A stretch of DNA of 64,000 nucleotides, taken from contig NZ_QCYJ01000127.1 of the NCBI RefSeq assembly GCF_003123685.1, positions 186,001-250,000 of the forward strand, read 5' to 3'. Below the pieces are notes generated by a model. The model did no database searches, was not told the origin of the DNA, and saw nothing but the letters and a program-made list of their open reading frames with translations. This document shows, piece after piece, positions 34,395 through 42,622 of this stretch (its first letter is position 1; every line of letters begins with the position of its first letter). Position numbers and translations under genes: made by a program. Origin of the DNA: Nocardia aurea. GTDB taxonomy: Bacteria; Actinomycetota; Actinomycetes; Mycobacteriales; Mycobacteriaceae.

Positions 34395-34824
34395 AACGTC
34401 CTCCGCCGGTCGAACTGGTCAACTGCGACATCGAGCTGGAACAATCACCGGTTACGCGTTTCGAACCCCCCACTTACCTGGGCGAAGTTTCGGGGGTCTC
34501 CCCCGCTTCGACCGGGAAACGCGCCGCGTACGGGCAGAGTCGACCAATCGGGCCGACCTGCTCCCGCCGGGCATCGTGGACGGTGAGCGAAAGGTACACG
34601 ATCCCGGAGCGGATCTCCGCATGCCGCATACACCGGTCCGCGACGACGGCGCGTACCGGGGAAATCTGCGGCGATTGCGGCAAAAGACAAGCGGGGGGCC
34701 GGTTTATCGCCCGAAGTCGCAATCGGGACGTATCCGGGGGCGTGGGAAGCGCTACGACGTCATCGACCGAATAATGAAACGTCTGTGATTCCACAGTCGT
34801 TCGGCCGTAGCGAAAAGAGAACAG
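34395..34824. other. 430-bp intergenic region
   Basis: No gene is supported. It contains a GGGGG-TCT-CCCCC hairpin core (34492-34504) within a wider GCGAAG/CTTCG inverted repeat, and a CTGTG-ATTC-CACAG inverted repeat (34784-34797) just before the acetyltransferase fragment. Confidence 0.35.
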
Positions 34825-35139
34825 ATGCCGCCCCGTGTCCGCGCCCGCGAGGTCCGCGAAGCCGGGGAGTGGCGGGCACCCGAGCGACCGCACTGGCATC
34901 TACTGGCGATCGCCACGACCGCGCGGGCCCGGGGCAGAGGCCACGGCCGGGCGCTGCTCGATTACGGCATCGCCTGTAGCGATACCTGCCGACTGCCCAC
35001 CCATGTGGAGACGACCAACCCAGCGAACCTCGGTTTCTACCGGGCCGCGGGCTACGAACTCGTGGCCGAGGTCGAACTGCCGGACACCGTGCCCCGCTCC
35101 CACGTGCTGTGCCGCGAAACCACCGCGCGACAACGCTGA
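34825..35139 (+). CDS. GNAT acetyltransferase, N-terminally short
   Basis: A 104-residue frame that holds only the C-terminal half of a GNAT domain: HWHLLAIATTARARGRGHGRALLDYG (acetyl-CoA loop) and VETTNPANLGFYRAAGYELVAE. Typical relatives have about 190-210 residues, so the N-terminal half is missing and I find no matching fragment upstream. The first ~20 residues are Arg/Glu-rich and not family-like. It may be a decayed gene or a minimal protein. The ribosome site (AAGAGA) is weak. Confidence 0.55.
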   Translation: MPPRVRAREVREAGEWRAPERPHWHLLAIATTARARGRGHGRALLDYGIACSDTCRLPTHVETTNPANLGFYRAAGYELVAEVELPDTVPRSHVLCRETTARQR

Positions 35140-35182
35140 CGGCCGGATCGCGGCCGCGGACGGGCCCGGAGGAGTCGGGATC

Positions 35183-35365
35183 TCAGTCCCGATGAGCCAT
35201 GTCGTACCACTGGTTCGGGATCGACCAATCCCACGCCTTGGCCTCGGCTTCTTCGCGTACCGACTCCTGGTAGCAGTACATCGAGCCGCCGACGCTCGCG
35301 CCGTACAGGAGCAGTCCGCGGCGGATGTGGCGCCACAGCGCGTGTACCGAGATGCGACGTTGCAT
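35183..35365 (-). CDS. 60-residue small protein of unknown function
   Basis: Short gene with an excellent GAGGAGG six nt before the ATG. The N-terminal part is basic with a hydrophobic stretch (HIRRGLLLYGASVGGSMYCY). The C-terminal part is acidic and Trp-rich (ESVREEAEAKAWDWSIPNQWYDM). It may be a peripheral membrane peptide. I do not recognise it. It is divergent from the first L,D-transpeptidase gene across an AT-rich 276-bp region. Confidence 0.6.
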   Translation of the reverse strand: MQRRISVHALWRHIRRGLLLYGASVGGSMYCYQESVREEAEAKAWDWSIPNQWYDMAHRD

Positions 35366-35641
35366 CGGGAACCTCCTCGAACTCAGTGCGGCAACCATAC
35401 CGGCATCACGCCCGTTTCGGGCGGGAATCGAGAATTCCACGTCGACAACTCGTTTCTTCGGAAAATCAACTGGGCGGACACTTTCAACCGATAAAATCCC
35501 ACACACGATGCGCAACTAATTGTCCCGCCTTGGATACGCACCCGATCGTCGATTTTCCGAGACGATCCTCTGCACTCGGCGATGTAGTAGACGCATCGCC
35601 CTCGCAAAGCGACACAAGGTCAGCGGGAAAAGGGGTTGAAA
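35366..35641. promoter_or_regulatory. AT-richer divergent intergenic region
   Basis: It lies between the 60-codon gene and the L,D-transpeptidase gene. It contains a CGCCCG-TTT-CGGGCG stem-loop (35409-35423) and a TAAAAT box (35492-35497) that may be the -10 for the transpeptidase. No gene is seen. Confidence 0.35.
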
Positions 35642-36160
35642 ATGAGCATCAAAAATCTACGTGCACGGGCCGCGAAATTCGTCGCGGTCGCCGGTATCGC
35701 GGCGGCCGGATTCACTCTCACCGCGACGGCGCAGGCCGAACCGCTGTGGCCGGGCGGCCCGGACATCCCGGGTGTGCCCGCGATCGTCCCACCGCCCCCA
35801 CCGGCGCCGGTGTACGCGCCGTGTTCGGCCGACACACGGTTCTGCCTGCGGCTGTCCACCAACGAGGGCTGGCTGATGGAGGACGGGAAGGTGACCTACG
35901 GCCCGACCCCGATCTCCCACGGCAGGCCGGGTTTCGAGACACCTCCCGGCAGATTCGACGTGGATTTCAAGAAGGCCGACCACTGGAGCACGATGCACAA
36001 TGCCCCGATGAAGTGGGCGGTCTTCTTCAACGGTGATATCGCGACCCACATCGGTCCGATCGAAGAACAGTCGCACGGGTGCATCAGAATGACGCCGGAA
36101 GGCGCCGAGAGAACCTACAACCACCTGTCCCCCGGCGATATCGTGGAAGTCGTCGAATGA
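35642..36160 (+). CDS. Secreted L,D-transpeptidase (YkuD), copy 1
   Basis: A 172-residue exported enzyme with a signal peptide to AQA (residue 32), then PLWPGGPDIPGVP and a proline-rich linker. The YkuD catalytic motif SHGCIRM contains the nucleophile Cys147, and an upstream His lies in ATHIGP. It should form 3-3 cross-links or attach proteins in peptidoglycan. It lacks the Ig-like domains of mycobacterial Ldt proteins and is a minimal form. AAGGGG lies 6 nt before the ATG. A close paralogue lies 600 bp downstream. Confidence 0.9.
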   Translation: MSIKNLRARAAKFVAVAGIAAAGFTLTATAQAEPLWPGGPDIPGVPAIVPPPPPAPVYAPCSADTRFCLRLSTNEGWLMEDGKVTYGPTPISHGRPGFETPPGRFDVDFKKADHWSTMHNAPMKWAVFFNGDIATHIGPIEEQSHGCIRMTPEGAERTYNHLSPGDIVEVVE

Positions 36161-36180
36161 CGTCGATCCGGTAACGAAAC

Positions 36181-36209
36181 GGCCGTGGCGTCTTGTGCCA
36201 CGGCCTTTT
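36181..36209 (+). terminator. Intrinsic terminator
   Basis: GGCCGTGGC and GCCACGGCC form a perfect 9-bp stem around a 7-nt loop and are followed directly by TTTT. It lies 20 bp after the stop of the first L,D-transpeptidase gene. Confidence 0.85.
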
Positions 36210-36328
36210 CCGTGCGCCTCGATTTCGGTGACGGAGTTTATGAAATATCCCCCATAATTCGACCGAATATATTCCGTCGCGGATTTATCATGGGATTCCA
36301 GGATCGGAGCGCGCGCCAGGAGGCCGTC

Positions 36329-36730
36329 GTGCCACTACCTTTTCGCCGGGCCGGAGTTCGTTCGGTCTTCGGGTGCGCGCTGAGCGGAATCGCCGTGCTG
36401 GCCCTGATCACCGCGTGCGATTCCTCCGACGACACGCCGATCGCGCTTCCGCCCCCGGGGCCCGCGCCGAATCCCGCCGTCACCATCACCATCGACGATC
36501 TCACCTACAGCGATCTGCCCACGATCACTCCCGGCGCGGTCGTCACCGTGGTCAACCACGACCAGGTCAGGCATAGCGTCACCAGCAGACGCCCCGGACT
36601 CTTCGACAAACAGGTCGAAGCCGGACAGACCATCACATTCAAGGCGCCCGTCGAAATCGGCTCGCACCCGTTCTACTGCCGCTACCACGCCTTCATGGAG
36701 GGCTGGTTCAGCATCAGACAGCGGCAGTGA
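36329..36730 (+). CDS. Cupredoxin (plastocyanin-like) lipoprotein
   Basis: A 133-residue copper-binding electron carrier. The GTG at 36329 has AGGAGG 5 nt upstream and gives an ideal lipoprotein signal ending in LITAC (Cys30). The mature protein has type-1 copper ligands His82, Cys117, His120 and Met123 (QVRHSV and FYCRYHAFM). A longer frame from 36290 weakens the signal peptide. It lies between two L,D-transpeptidase genes, and its redox partner is not evident. Confidence 0.86.
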   Translation: MPLPFRRAGVRSVFGCALSGIAVLALITACDSSDDTPIALPPPGPAPNPAVTITIDDLTYSDLPTITPGAVVTVVNHDQVRHSVTSRRPGLFDKQVEAGQTITFKAPVEIGSHPFYCRYHAFMEGWFSIRQRQ

Positions 36731-36769
36731 ACCGCGCGGGCACGGGCCGCGACAAGGAGGTCGAATGCC

Positions 36770-37270
36770 ATGAGCACACCTCGTTCCCGTCGGCGCACCG
36801 CCGGACGCGTACTCGCCGCGACCGTCGCGGCGGCCGGGCTGACGATGGCGATACCCGCGCAGGCCGACCCGCTGTGGCCGGGCGGTCCGAACGTCCCGGG
36901 TCTACCCGCGCTGATCCCCACCGTCGCGCCGTGCGGCACGAGCGCGCGCGCCTGCCTGCGACTGGCGACCAACGAAGCGTGGCTGATGGAGGAGGGCCGG
37001 GTCGTCTACGGACCGAGCCCGATCTCGCACGGAATGCCCGGATACGAGACGCCGCCCGGCGTCTTCCGCGTCGCGTTCAAACGGCTCTACCACTGGAGCA
37101 CCATGCACCACGCGCCCATGCATTTCGCGGTGTTCTTCAACGGCGATATCGCCACCCATATCGGGCCTGTCGAACACAAGTCACACGGGTGCATACGGAT
37201 GACGCCCGAAGGCGCCGAAGCGACCTACAACCATTTGTCCCCGGGCGACGTGGTCGAGGTGGTCCCGTGA
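36770..37270 (+). CDS. Secreted L,D-transpeptidase (YkuD), copy 2
   Basis: A 166-residue paralogue of the gene at 35642. It shares PLWPGGPNVPGLPAL, YGPSPISHG, WSTMHHAPM, FFNGDIATHIGP and the catalytic SHGCIRM with Cys141. The signal peptide ends near AQA (residue 32). The linker between signal and catalytic domain is shorter and lacks the polyproline run. AAGGAGG precedes the ATG. An out-of-frame ATG 5 nt earlier is unlikely to be used. It lies 39 bp after the cupredoxin gene and is possibly co-transcribed with it. Confidence 0.9.
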   Translation: MSTPRSRRRTAGRVLAATVAAAGLTMAIPAQADPLWPGGPNVPGLPALIPTVAPCGTSARACLRLATNEAWLMEEGRVVYGPSPISHGMPGYETPPGVFRVAFKRLYHWSTMHHAPMHFAVFFNGDIATHIGPVEHKSHGCIRMTPEGAEATYNHLSPGDVVEVVP

Positions 37271-37354
37271 TTCCCGCCGTCCCCGTCTGATCGACCTGTT
37301 CCGGACACCTCGGTCCGGTCCTCGGATGTCCCCGGACCGGTGCGCCGCGCGCGC

Positions 37355-37360
37355 TATCGT
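37355..37360 (+). promoter_or_regulatory. -10 box of a leaderless promoter
   Basis: TATCGT ends 6 nt before the GTG at 37367, consistent with a leaderless transcript of the small gene. Confidence 0.4.
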
Positions 37361-37366
37361 GGCGTG

Positions 37367-37534
37367 GTGGGCGTTTTCGGAGAGATGTTGCCGGGCAAGA
37401 AGCTGACCGACGAGAGCAGCCAGTCCGGCGACGGTGAGCTGCACCGGCCCCGTGTCGAACTCGACCTCGACGCCGGGGTGATCCGGGTGTCGGGCACGGC
37501 GAACGCCGATCGCGACGACGACGCGACCGACTGA
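37367..37534 (+). CDS. 55-residue hypothetical protein
   Basis: Small cytoplasmic protein with the GTG start set by the leaderless -10 box. It has an N-terminal GVFGEMLPGKKLTDE segment and an acidic C-terminus with a beta-like stretch (RVELDLDAGVIRVSG). No family is recognised. It is convergent with the ECF42-type sigma gene. Confidence 0.5.
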   Translation: MGVFGEMLPGKKLTDESSQSGDGELHRPRVELDLDAGVIRVSGTANADRDDDATD

Positions 37535-37565
37535 TCCCTCGCGCGCCGCGGACACCCCGTCCCGC

Positions 37566-38852
37566 TCATCCGAGGTCGGCGAGTTTGCGCCGCAGGACCA
37601 CCCGCTCACGCTCGTTCCCACACAACTCGATCCCGCGCTCGAATTCGAACGCGGCCTCGTCGACGCGGCCGAGCCGGGTGAGCAATTCCCCGCGGACACT
37701 GGGCAGCAGATGCGACTGCGACAGCGTCCCGCCCGCGACGAGTTCGTCCACGATCGACAGCGCCGCGCCCGGCCCACGCGCCATCGAGACCGCCACCGCG
37801 CGATTCAGATCGACCACCGGTGACGGCGCGAGCCGCCCCAGCGCCTCGTAGAGCAGCACGATCCGCTCCCAGTTCGTGTCGTCGACCGACTCTGCCACCG
37901 CGTGACATTCGGCGATCGCGGCTTGCAGACCGTACGCGCCCAATCCCCTGCCGACCTTCTCGGCGCGGACCAGCGCGGCCCTGCCCCTGGCGATGGCGGC
38001 CCGATCCCAGCGGCGGCGGTCCTGCTGTTCGAGCAGCACCGGGTCGCCGTCGGGGCCGGTGCGCGCGGGGAAGCGCGCCGCGGTCAGTTCCAGCAGCGCA
38101 GACAGCGCCTGCGCCTCGGGTTCGTTCGGCATCAACCGGGCCAGCACGCGGGCGAGGCGCTGCGCCTCGCCCGCCAGGTCGAACCTGATCAGCGCGCGGC
38201 CGGAACTGGCCGACGAGCCCTCGGTGAAGATCAGATAGACCACGCTGAGCACCGAACCGAGCCGGGTGGCGCGCTCCTCGGCATCGGGCACTTCGAACGG
38301 CACCCGCGCGGCCCCGAGCGTCTTCTTCGCCCTGGTGATCCTGGCCTGCACGGTCGCGGTGGGGACCAGGAACGCCTTGGCGATCTCGTCGCTGGTCAGG
38401 CCGCCGACCACGCGCAGGGTGAGCGCCACCCTCGCCTCGCGCGAGAGCACGGGATGGCAGGAGATGAACATCAGGGCGAGGACATCGTCATCGATCTGGT
38501 CCGGATCCCACAGCACCTCGTCGCCGGACCGGTCCGGCGGCACGGGGTCGCTGCCCGCGAGGACGCCGCCCTCGCCCAGGTCACGGGCGAGGGCGGCGTA
38601 CCTGTCGTCGAGCGCGGAACGGCGACGGTAGGCGTCGATCGCCCGGCGACGGCCGACGGTGAGCAGCCAACCCGAGGGATTGCGCGGCGTCCCCTCGCGC
38701 GGCCAGGTGACCAGCGCCTCCGCCAGCGCCTCCTGCGCGAGATCCTCGGCCAACGCGAAATCGCCGGTGTAGCGGGCCAGCGCACCGACGATCCGGGCCG
38801 ATTCGATCCGCCACACGGCGGCGACCGCCTCGCGGCCGGTCGGCTCACCCAT
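37566..38852 (-). CDS. ECF42-type sigma factor with C-terminal helical extension
   Basis: A 428-residue protein. The sigma regions are in the N-terminal half: region 2 RIVGALARYTGDFALAEDLAQEALAEALVTWP, region 4 REARVALTLRVVGGLTSDEIAKAFLVPTATVQARITRAKK. The conserved segment after it (LGSVLSVVYLIFTEGSSAS) and a long TPR-like helical C-terminus ending in LADLG are hallmarks of ECF42. The group lacks anti-sigma factors and instead pairs with DGPF/YciI proteins. Such a gene lies 14 bp upstream on the same strand. Confidence 0.9.
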   Translation of the reverse strand: MGEPTGREAVAAVWRIESARIVGALARYTGDFALAEDLAQEALAEALVTWPREGTPRNPSGWLLTVGRRRAIDAYRRRSALDDRYAALARDLGEGGVLAGSDPVPPDRSGDEVLWDPDQIDDDVLALMFISCHPVLSREARVALTLRVVGGLTSDEIAKAFLVPTATVQARITRAKKTLGAARVPFEVPDAEERATRLGSVLSVVYLIFTEGSSASSGRALIRFDLAGEAQRLARVLARLMPNEPEAQALSALLELTAARFPARTGPDGDPVLLEQQDRRRWDRAAIARGRAALVRAEKVGRGLGAYGLQAAIAECHAVAESVDDTNWERIVLLYEALGRLAPSPVVDLNRAVAVSMARGPGAALSIVDELVAGGTLSQSHLLPSVRGELLTRLGRVDEAAFEFERGIELCGNERERVVLRRKLADLG

Positions 38853-38866
38853 CCCCGGCCCTCCGC

Positions 38867-39286
38867 TCAGAGTTGGCCGGTGGCCTCGCGCCAGGCCCGT
38901 TCTTTCTGGATCCAGATGTTGTCCTGCGGAAATTCATCGATCGACGGCACTCGTCGGATCTCGGTCTTGTAGCCGGCACCGGCGCCCGGAATACGCTTGG
39001 CCCATTCGACGGCCTCTTCCTTGGATGCCACCTCGAGGATGTAGAACCCGCCGAACAACTCCTTGGCCTCGCCGTACGGGCCGTCGGTCACCACCGGCGT
39101 CTCCGAGGAGTAGTCCACGACCACGCCCTCGGCGGCGTCGTCGAGCCCCTCGGCGGCGACCAGCACTCCGGCTCGGATCAGCTCGTCGTTGAACCGGCCC
39201 ATCGTCTCGAGCATCTCGTTGAAGTCCGTATTCGCCATGCGAGCGTAGCCTTCGTCGGTCGCGCGCATCACCAGCATGAATTTCAT
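38867..39286 (-). CDS. DGPF/YciI-family protein
   Basis: A 139-residue protein with MKFMLVMRATDEGYA, FNDELIRAGVLVAAEGLDD, and the name-giving VTDGPYGEAKELFGGFYILEV. It is the standard genomic partner, and by literature on ECF42 a likely regulatory target, of the sigma factor 14 bp downstream. YciI-type ferredoxin-like folds may bind small molecules. The molecular function is unproven. Confidence 0.9.
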   Translation of the reverse strand: MKFMLVMRATDEGYARMANTDFNEMLETMGRFNDELIRAGVLVAAEGLDDAAEGVVVDYSSETPVVTDGPYGEAKELFGGFYILEVASKEEAVEWAKRIPGAGAGYKTEIRRVPSIDEFPQDNIWIQKERAWREATGQL

Positions 39287-39420
39287 CGTTTTCTCCCTGG
39301 TTGTCCGGGTCCCTTTCGGACCCTCTCATACCTGGGTCGAACGGGACACGCGCCGGATCGACACTCCTGGCGAAAATTTCTTGTGTTCGCCGTCACCCGG
39401 CCGGATCGCCCCACAGGGGG

Positions 39421-39450
39421 TTAGGTAGTGCTAACTTTGAAAGGTAGATT
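39421..39450. promoter_or_regulatory. IdeR/DtxR-like iron box over a promoter
   Basis: TTAGGTAGTGCTAACTTTG (39421-39439) agrees with 15 of 19 positions of the IdeR consensus TWAGGTWAGSCTWACCTWA. A possible promoter overlaps it: TTAGGT as -35, 18 bp, TAGATT (39445-39450) as -10. Iron-dependent repression of the downstream thioesterase-like gene is inferred. Confidence 0.5.
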
Positions 39451-39531
39451 CTCAATAAGGAGAATGTCATTTCCACAGCATGCGGTCACACAGGTCGCCC
39501 CCGCGTGCGCGCCCGACCAAGAGGAGACACC

Positions 39532-40308
39532 GTGACGAGCGTGCCGAGCAGCCTGGACAGGCAACGCGGACAGATCATCCGCGAACTGGCTTTCGTGACC
39601 CGGCGGGTGGGCGACGAACTCCACGGCACCGCGGAGATCACCCCCGAGATGCATGCACCCGGCACCGACGTCCTGCGCACCTCGGTCCTGGCGACCTGGG
39701 CCGATACCGTCGCCGGTCTACTGGCCTCGCTGGTGATGGGCCCGCGCGTCCCGGTGACGCTCGAACTCGACGTCAACCTGTATCGCCCCGCCCCCAGCGC
39801 GGGCACGGTGCACGCCGTCGGCAAGGTCGTCAAGGTCGGACGCTCGGTTTTCGTCGCCGAATTCGAATTCACCGTCGACGGTGATCCGATCGCCGTCGGG
39901 GCCGCGTCCTTCATGGTCGCCCCGAACCCGGACATCCATCTGCCGCCGAAACTGAGCATCGAACTCCCCCCGACGCCGGACCGACTCCCCGTGCCGCTGG
40001 CCGAGCGGGCCCGCTGCGAACGCGTCAGCCCGGGAACGGTGCTGCTGCCGCATTCGATCGAGGCGTTGAACGCCTCCGACACGATCAACGGCGGACTCAT
40101 CGCCCTGGCCGCCGAGGAAGCCGTGCTCTCCCTCGCCCCCGGCGACAGCCTCAGCTTCCTGGGGCTGCGCTATCTGCTCGGCGCCAGGGTCGGCCCGGTC
40201 ATCGCCTCGGCCCGCCTGCACGAGGGCCTCGGCCGGGTGGAACTGCGCGACACCGGCAACGACAACCGCCTCACCACCCTGGCCACCGCCCGGACCTTCG
40301 GCCGCTGA
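39532..40308 (+). CDS. Double hot-dog thioesterase-like protein
   Basis: A 258-residue protein with two hot-dog halves. The first shows MHAPGTDVLRTSVLATWADTVAGLLA, VTLELDVNLYRPAPSAGTVHAVGKVVKVGRSVFVAEFEF; the second shows INGGLIALAAEEAVLSL. It resembles PaaI-type acyl-CoA thioesterases. The GTG start has GAGGAG 5 nt upstream. It lies just downstream of an IdeR-like box and 129 bp before the DHA2 exporter gene. Confidence 0.78.
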   Translation: MTSVPSSLDRQRGQIIRELAFVTRRVGDELHGTAEITPEMHAPGTDVLRTSVLATWADTVAGLLASLVMGPRVPVTLELDVNLYRPAPSAGTVHAVGKVVKVGRSVFVAEFEFTVDGDPIAVGAASFMVAPNPDIHLPPKLSIELPPTPDRLPVPLAERARCERVSPGTVLLPHSIEALNASDTINGGLIALAAEEAVLSLAPGDSLSFLGLRYLLGARVGPVIASARLHEGLGRVELRDTGNDNRLTTLATARTFGR

Positions 40309-40350
40309 GCCGTCGACGTCGATCACCTCCGCGGTAACCACCTCCGCTTG

Positions 40351-40408
40351 AAGTGGACCCTGAAGTCCACTTATTGTACGGTGCATAAGCGGACCCGAGG
40401 GTCCACTT
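40351..40408. promoter_or_regulatory. Twin TetR operators before the DHA2 exporter
   Basis: AAGTGGAC-N6-GTCCACTT (40351-40372) and AAGCGGAC-N6-GTCCACTT (40387-40408) are two copies of one operator with centres 36 bp apart. A promoter may lie between and over them (TTGAAG 40348-40353, 18 bp, TATTGT 40372-40377). The TetR gene downstream of the exporter is the likely binder. Confidence 0.72.
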
Positions 40409-40437
40409 CCATGTGTCTGCGAAATAGGTGGAGACCG

Positions 40438-41889
40438 ATGAACAAGATCAAGCAGGCGTCGGGCGCCGCGAGCATGCCGGTCCTGGTGCTCGCGACCGCC
40501 GCGTTCTCGATCGCTCAGACCGCGGTCGTTCCCGGGATGGGCGCACTGGCCGAATCCCTGAACGCCTCGGTGACCGATGTGTCCTGGGTGATGAGCGGCT
40601 ATCTGCTCGCGGCCGCGGTGCTGACGCCGGTCCTCGGCCGCCTCGGCGACATATACGGCAAACGCCGCATGCTGGTCATCGTGCTCGTGCTGTTCGCCCT
40701 CGGCAGCGTGGCCGCCGCGCTCGCACCCAACATCTGGATCCTGGTCGCCGCGCGAGCACTCCAAGGCGCCGGCGGCGGCATCATCCCGCTGTGCCTCGGA
40801 CTCATCGGCGACTGGTTCGATCCCGACCGCCGACCGGTCGCCCTCGGCCTGGTCGCGGCCATCGCCGGTATCGGCGCGGGCGCGGGACTGCTGATGGGCG
40901 GCCTGCTGCTCGACCACGCCTCCTGGCATTGGATCTTCTGGATCGGGGCCGCGATGGCCCTCATCGCCGCGTTCGGCGCGCTCCGACTGCCCGCCGACAC
41001 CGGCGGCGCGCCAGCACGACTGGACTTCGTCGGCGTCGGCCTGCTCGCCATCGGCCTCGTCGCCCCCCTGTTCGCACTGACCCGCACCTCGACCTGGGGT
41101 TGGGGTGACGAACGCACACTCGGCCTCATCGCCTTCGGACTGATCGTGCTGGCCGTCTTCGTATTCGTCGAGCGCCGCACCACCGATCCACTGGTGGACA
41201 TGCGCGTCCTGGGCCGCCCCGCCGTCCTCGGCACCAACATCACCACCCTGCTGTTCGGCTTCGGCATGTTCGGCGCGTTCATGCTCATCCCACAACTCGC
41301 CCAGACCCCGGAGGCCGTCGGCTACGGCTTCGGCATGAACGCCACCGGCGCGGGCCTGCTCCTGCTGCCCGCCTGCCTGACGATGCTGGTCGCGGGCGGG
41401 CTGTCCGGACGTCTGACCACCTTCCTCGGCCCGAAGGTCCCGCTGACCGGTGGCGCGCTGATCGCGGCGGGCGGCCTCGCGGCGCTCGCCGTGGCACACG
41501 GCACCCAGACCTCGGTGCTGATCTGGTCGATGGTGGTGCTCGGCGGTATCGGCATGGGTATGGCCGCGGTGCCGAACCTCATCATGGAGGCCGTTCCGCA
41601 GGACATGCTCGGCCAGGGCAACGGTGTGAACAATCTGATCCGCTCGGTCGGCTCCTCACTGGGCTCGCAGATCGTCACCACGCTGCTCGCGGCCAGCATG
41701 ACGGCGGGGCAGCGCGTCCCGACCGACCACGCCTACAGCCAGGCGTTCTGGATCGCGTCCGCGGGCGTCACCGTCGCCGCCGTGGCCGCGGTGCTGATCC
41801 CGCGCGCCCGGCGCGCCCCGGTCGCCGCCGACCCCGATGCCCCGTCCATCGACCGGAGTGTCGCGTCCTCGGCGGGCACGACACACTGA
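40438..41889 (+). CDS. MFS multidrug exporter, DHA2 (14-helix) family
   Basis: A 483-residue drug:H+ antiporter. Family motifs are GRLGDIYGKRRML (motif A), WVMSGYLLAAAVLTPV, ARALQGAGGGIIPLCLGLI, and the antiporter motif C-like AGIGAGAGLLMGGLL. GGTGGAG lies 5 nt before the ATG. The gene is followed after 4 bp by a TetR gene, and its promoter carries twin palindromes, a typical inducible efflux cassette. Confidence 0.92.
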   Translation: MNKIKQASGAASMPVLVLATAAFSIAQTAVVPGMGALAESLNASVTDVSWVMSGYLLAAAVLTPVLGRLGDIYGKRRMLVIVLVLFALGSVAAALAPNIWILVAARALQGAGGGIIPLCLGLIGDWFDPDRRPVALGLVAAIAGIGAGAGLLMGGLLLDHASWHWIFWIGAAMALIAAFGALRLPADTGGAPARLDFVGVGLLAIGLVAPLFALTRTSTWGWGDERTLGLIAFGLIVLAVFVFVERRTTDPLVDMRVLGRPAVLGTNITTLLFGFGMFGAFMLIPQLAQTPEAVGYGFGMNATGAGLLLLPACLTMLVAGGLSGRLTTFLGPKVPLTGGALIAAGGLAALAVAHGTQTSVLIWSMVVLGGIGMGMAAVPNLIMEAVPQDMLGQGNGVNNLIRSVGSSLGSQIVTTLLAASMTAGQRVPTDHAYSQAFWIASAGVTVAAVAAVLIPRARRAPVAADPDAPSIDRSVASSAGTTH

Positions 41890-41893
41890 GCAC

Positions 41894-42469
41894 ATGCCTC
41901 CAGCGCACCCGCACGAACAGCAGGACTGGTCCGATCGAAGGGCCGATGCCCGCCGCAACCACGAGCAGGTCACCGCGGCCGCGCTCGCCGTGTTCGCCGA
42001 GCGGGGCCTGGAGGCCACGGTGCCCGAAGTCGCCGCCCGGGCCGGGGTCGGCAAGGCCACCGTCTACCGCAGCTACCCCACCAAGACCGATCTGATCGCC
42101 GCCGTCGCGAATCACCACCTCACCTGGATGAACGAACGCATCGAGCGGGCCGCCGCCACCGATGACGACGCGTTCACCGCGCTACGCGACCTCCTGCGCG
42201 ACCTGTCCGACAAACTGGCCGCCGACCGTTCCTTCGCCGAAACGCTGCCCCACACCCAGCGACCGAGCGACCGCGACCAGGCCTCCCACCATTTCGCCAG
42301 GATGATCGCGGCCGCGCAGCGACAGGGCGCGCTACGTCCGGACGTCACCGTCCTGGACATCCACGTCCTGGTCGGCGGCTACGCCCGGGTACTGCTCGAC
42401 CTCGACATCCGCGATCCGGCCCAGTGGCGACGCTATTCCGAACTGGTGCTCGACGCTCTGCGCGCCTGA
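41894..42469 (+). CDS. TetR-family repressor of the exporter cassette
   Basis: A 191-residue regulator: RNHEQVTAAALAVFAERGLEATVPEVAARAGVGKATVYRSYPTKTDLIAAV is the helix-turn-helix. A TetR_C_33-like C-terminal domain follows, as seen in SCO-type regulators of DHA2 pumps. It starts 4 nt after the exporter stop, so the two are co-transcribed. It presumably binds the AAGTGGAC palindromes upstream of the exporter. Confidence 0.9.
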   Translation: MPPAHPHEQQDWSDRRADARRNHEQVTAAALAVFAERGLEATVPEVAARAGVGKATVYRSYPTKTDLIAAVANHHLTWMNERIERAAATDDDAFTALRDLLRDLSDKLAADRSFAETLPHTQRPSDRDQASHHFARMIAAAQRQGALRPDVTVLDIHVLVGGYARVLLDLDIRDPAQWRRYSELVLDALRA

Positions 42470-42622
42470 CGCCACTGGCGAATTGCTATAGAATTGCCGG
42501 GTATTTCGACGCTCCAGCCTGATCGAAGGCGAATCGCGGCACCTGTCGAAGGGCAGCCGCGCACCACGCGCCCGGCCGCATGTCAGCCCAGCGCGACACT
42601 TCGACATCGAGGGCGGCGCACC

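Noticed and set aside
31650..34586. A 978-codon plus-strand open frame across the esterase, LigD-type and hydrolase genes
   Set aside because: It lies opposite three convincing minus-strand genes; long antisense frames are expected at this GC content and the product has no recognisable domain.
39464..39535. A 23-codon leader peptide ending at the thioesterase start
   Set aside because: Its AAGGAG lies only 1 nt before the ATG, too close for normal initiation, and the product has no recognisable attenuation feature.
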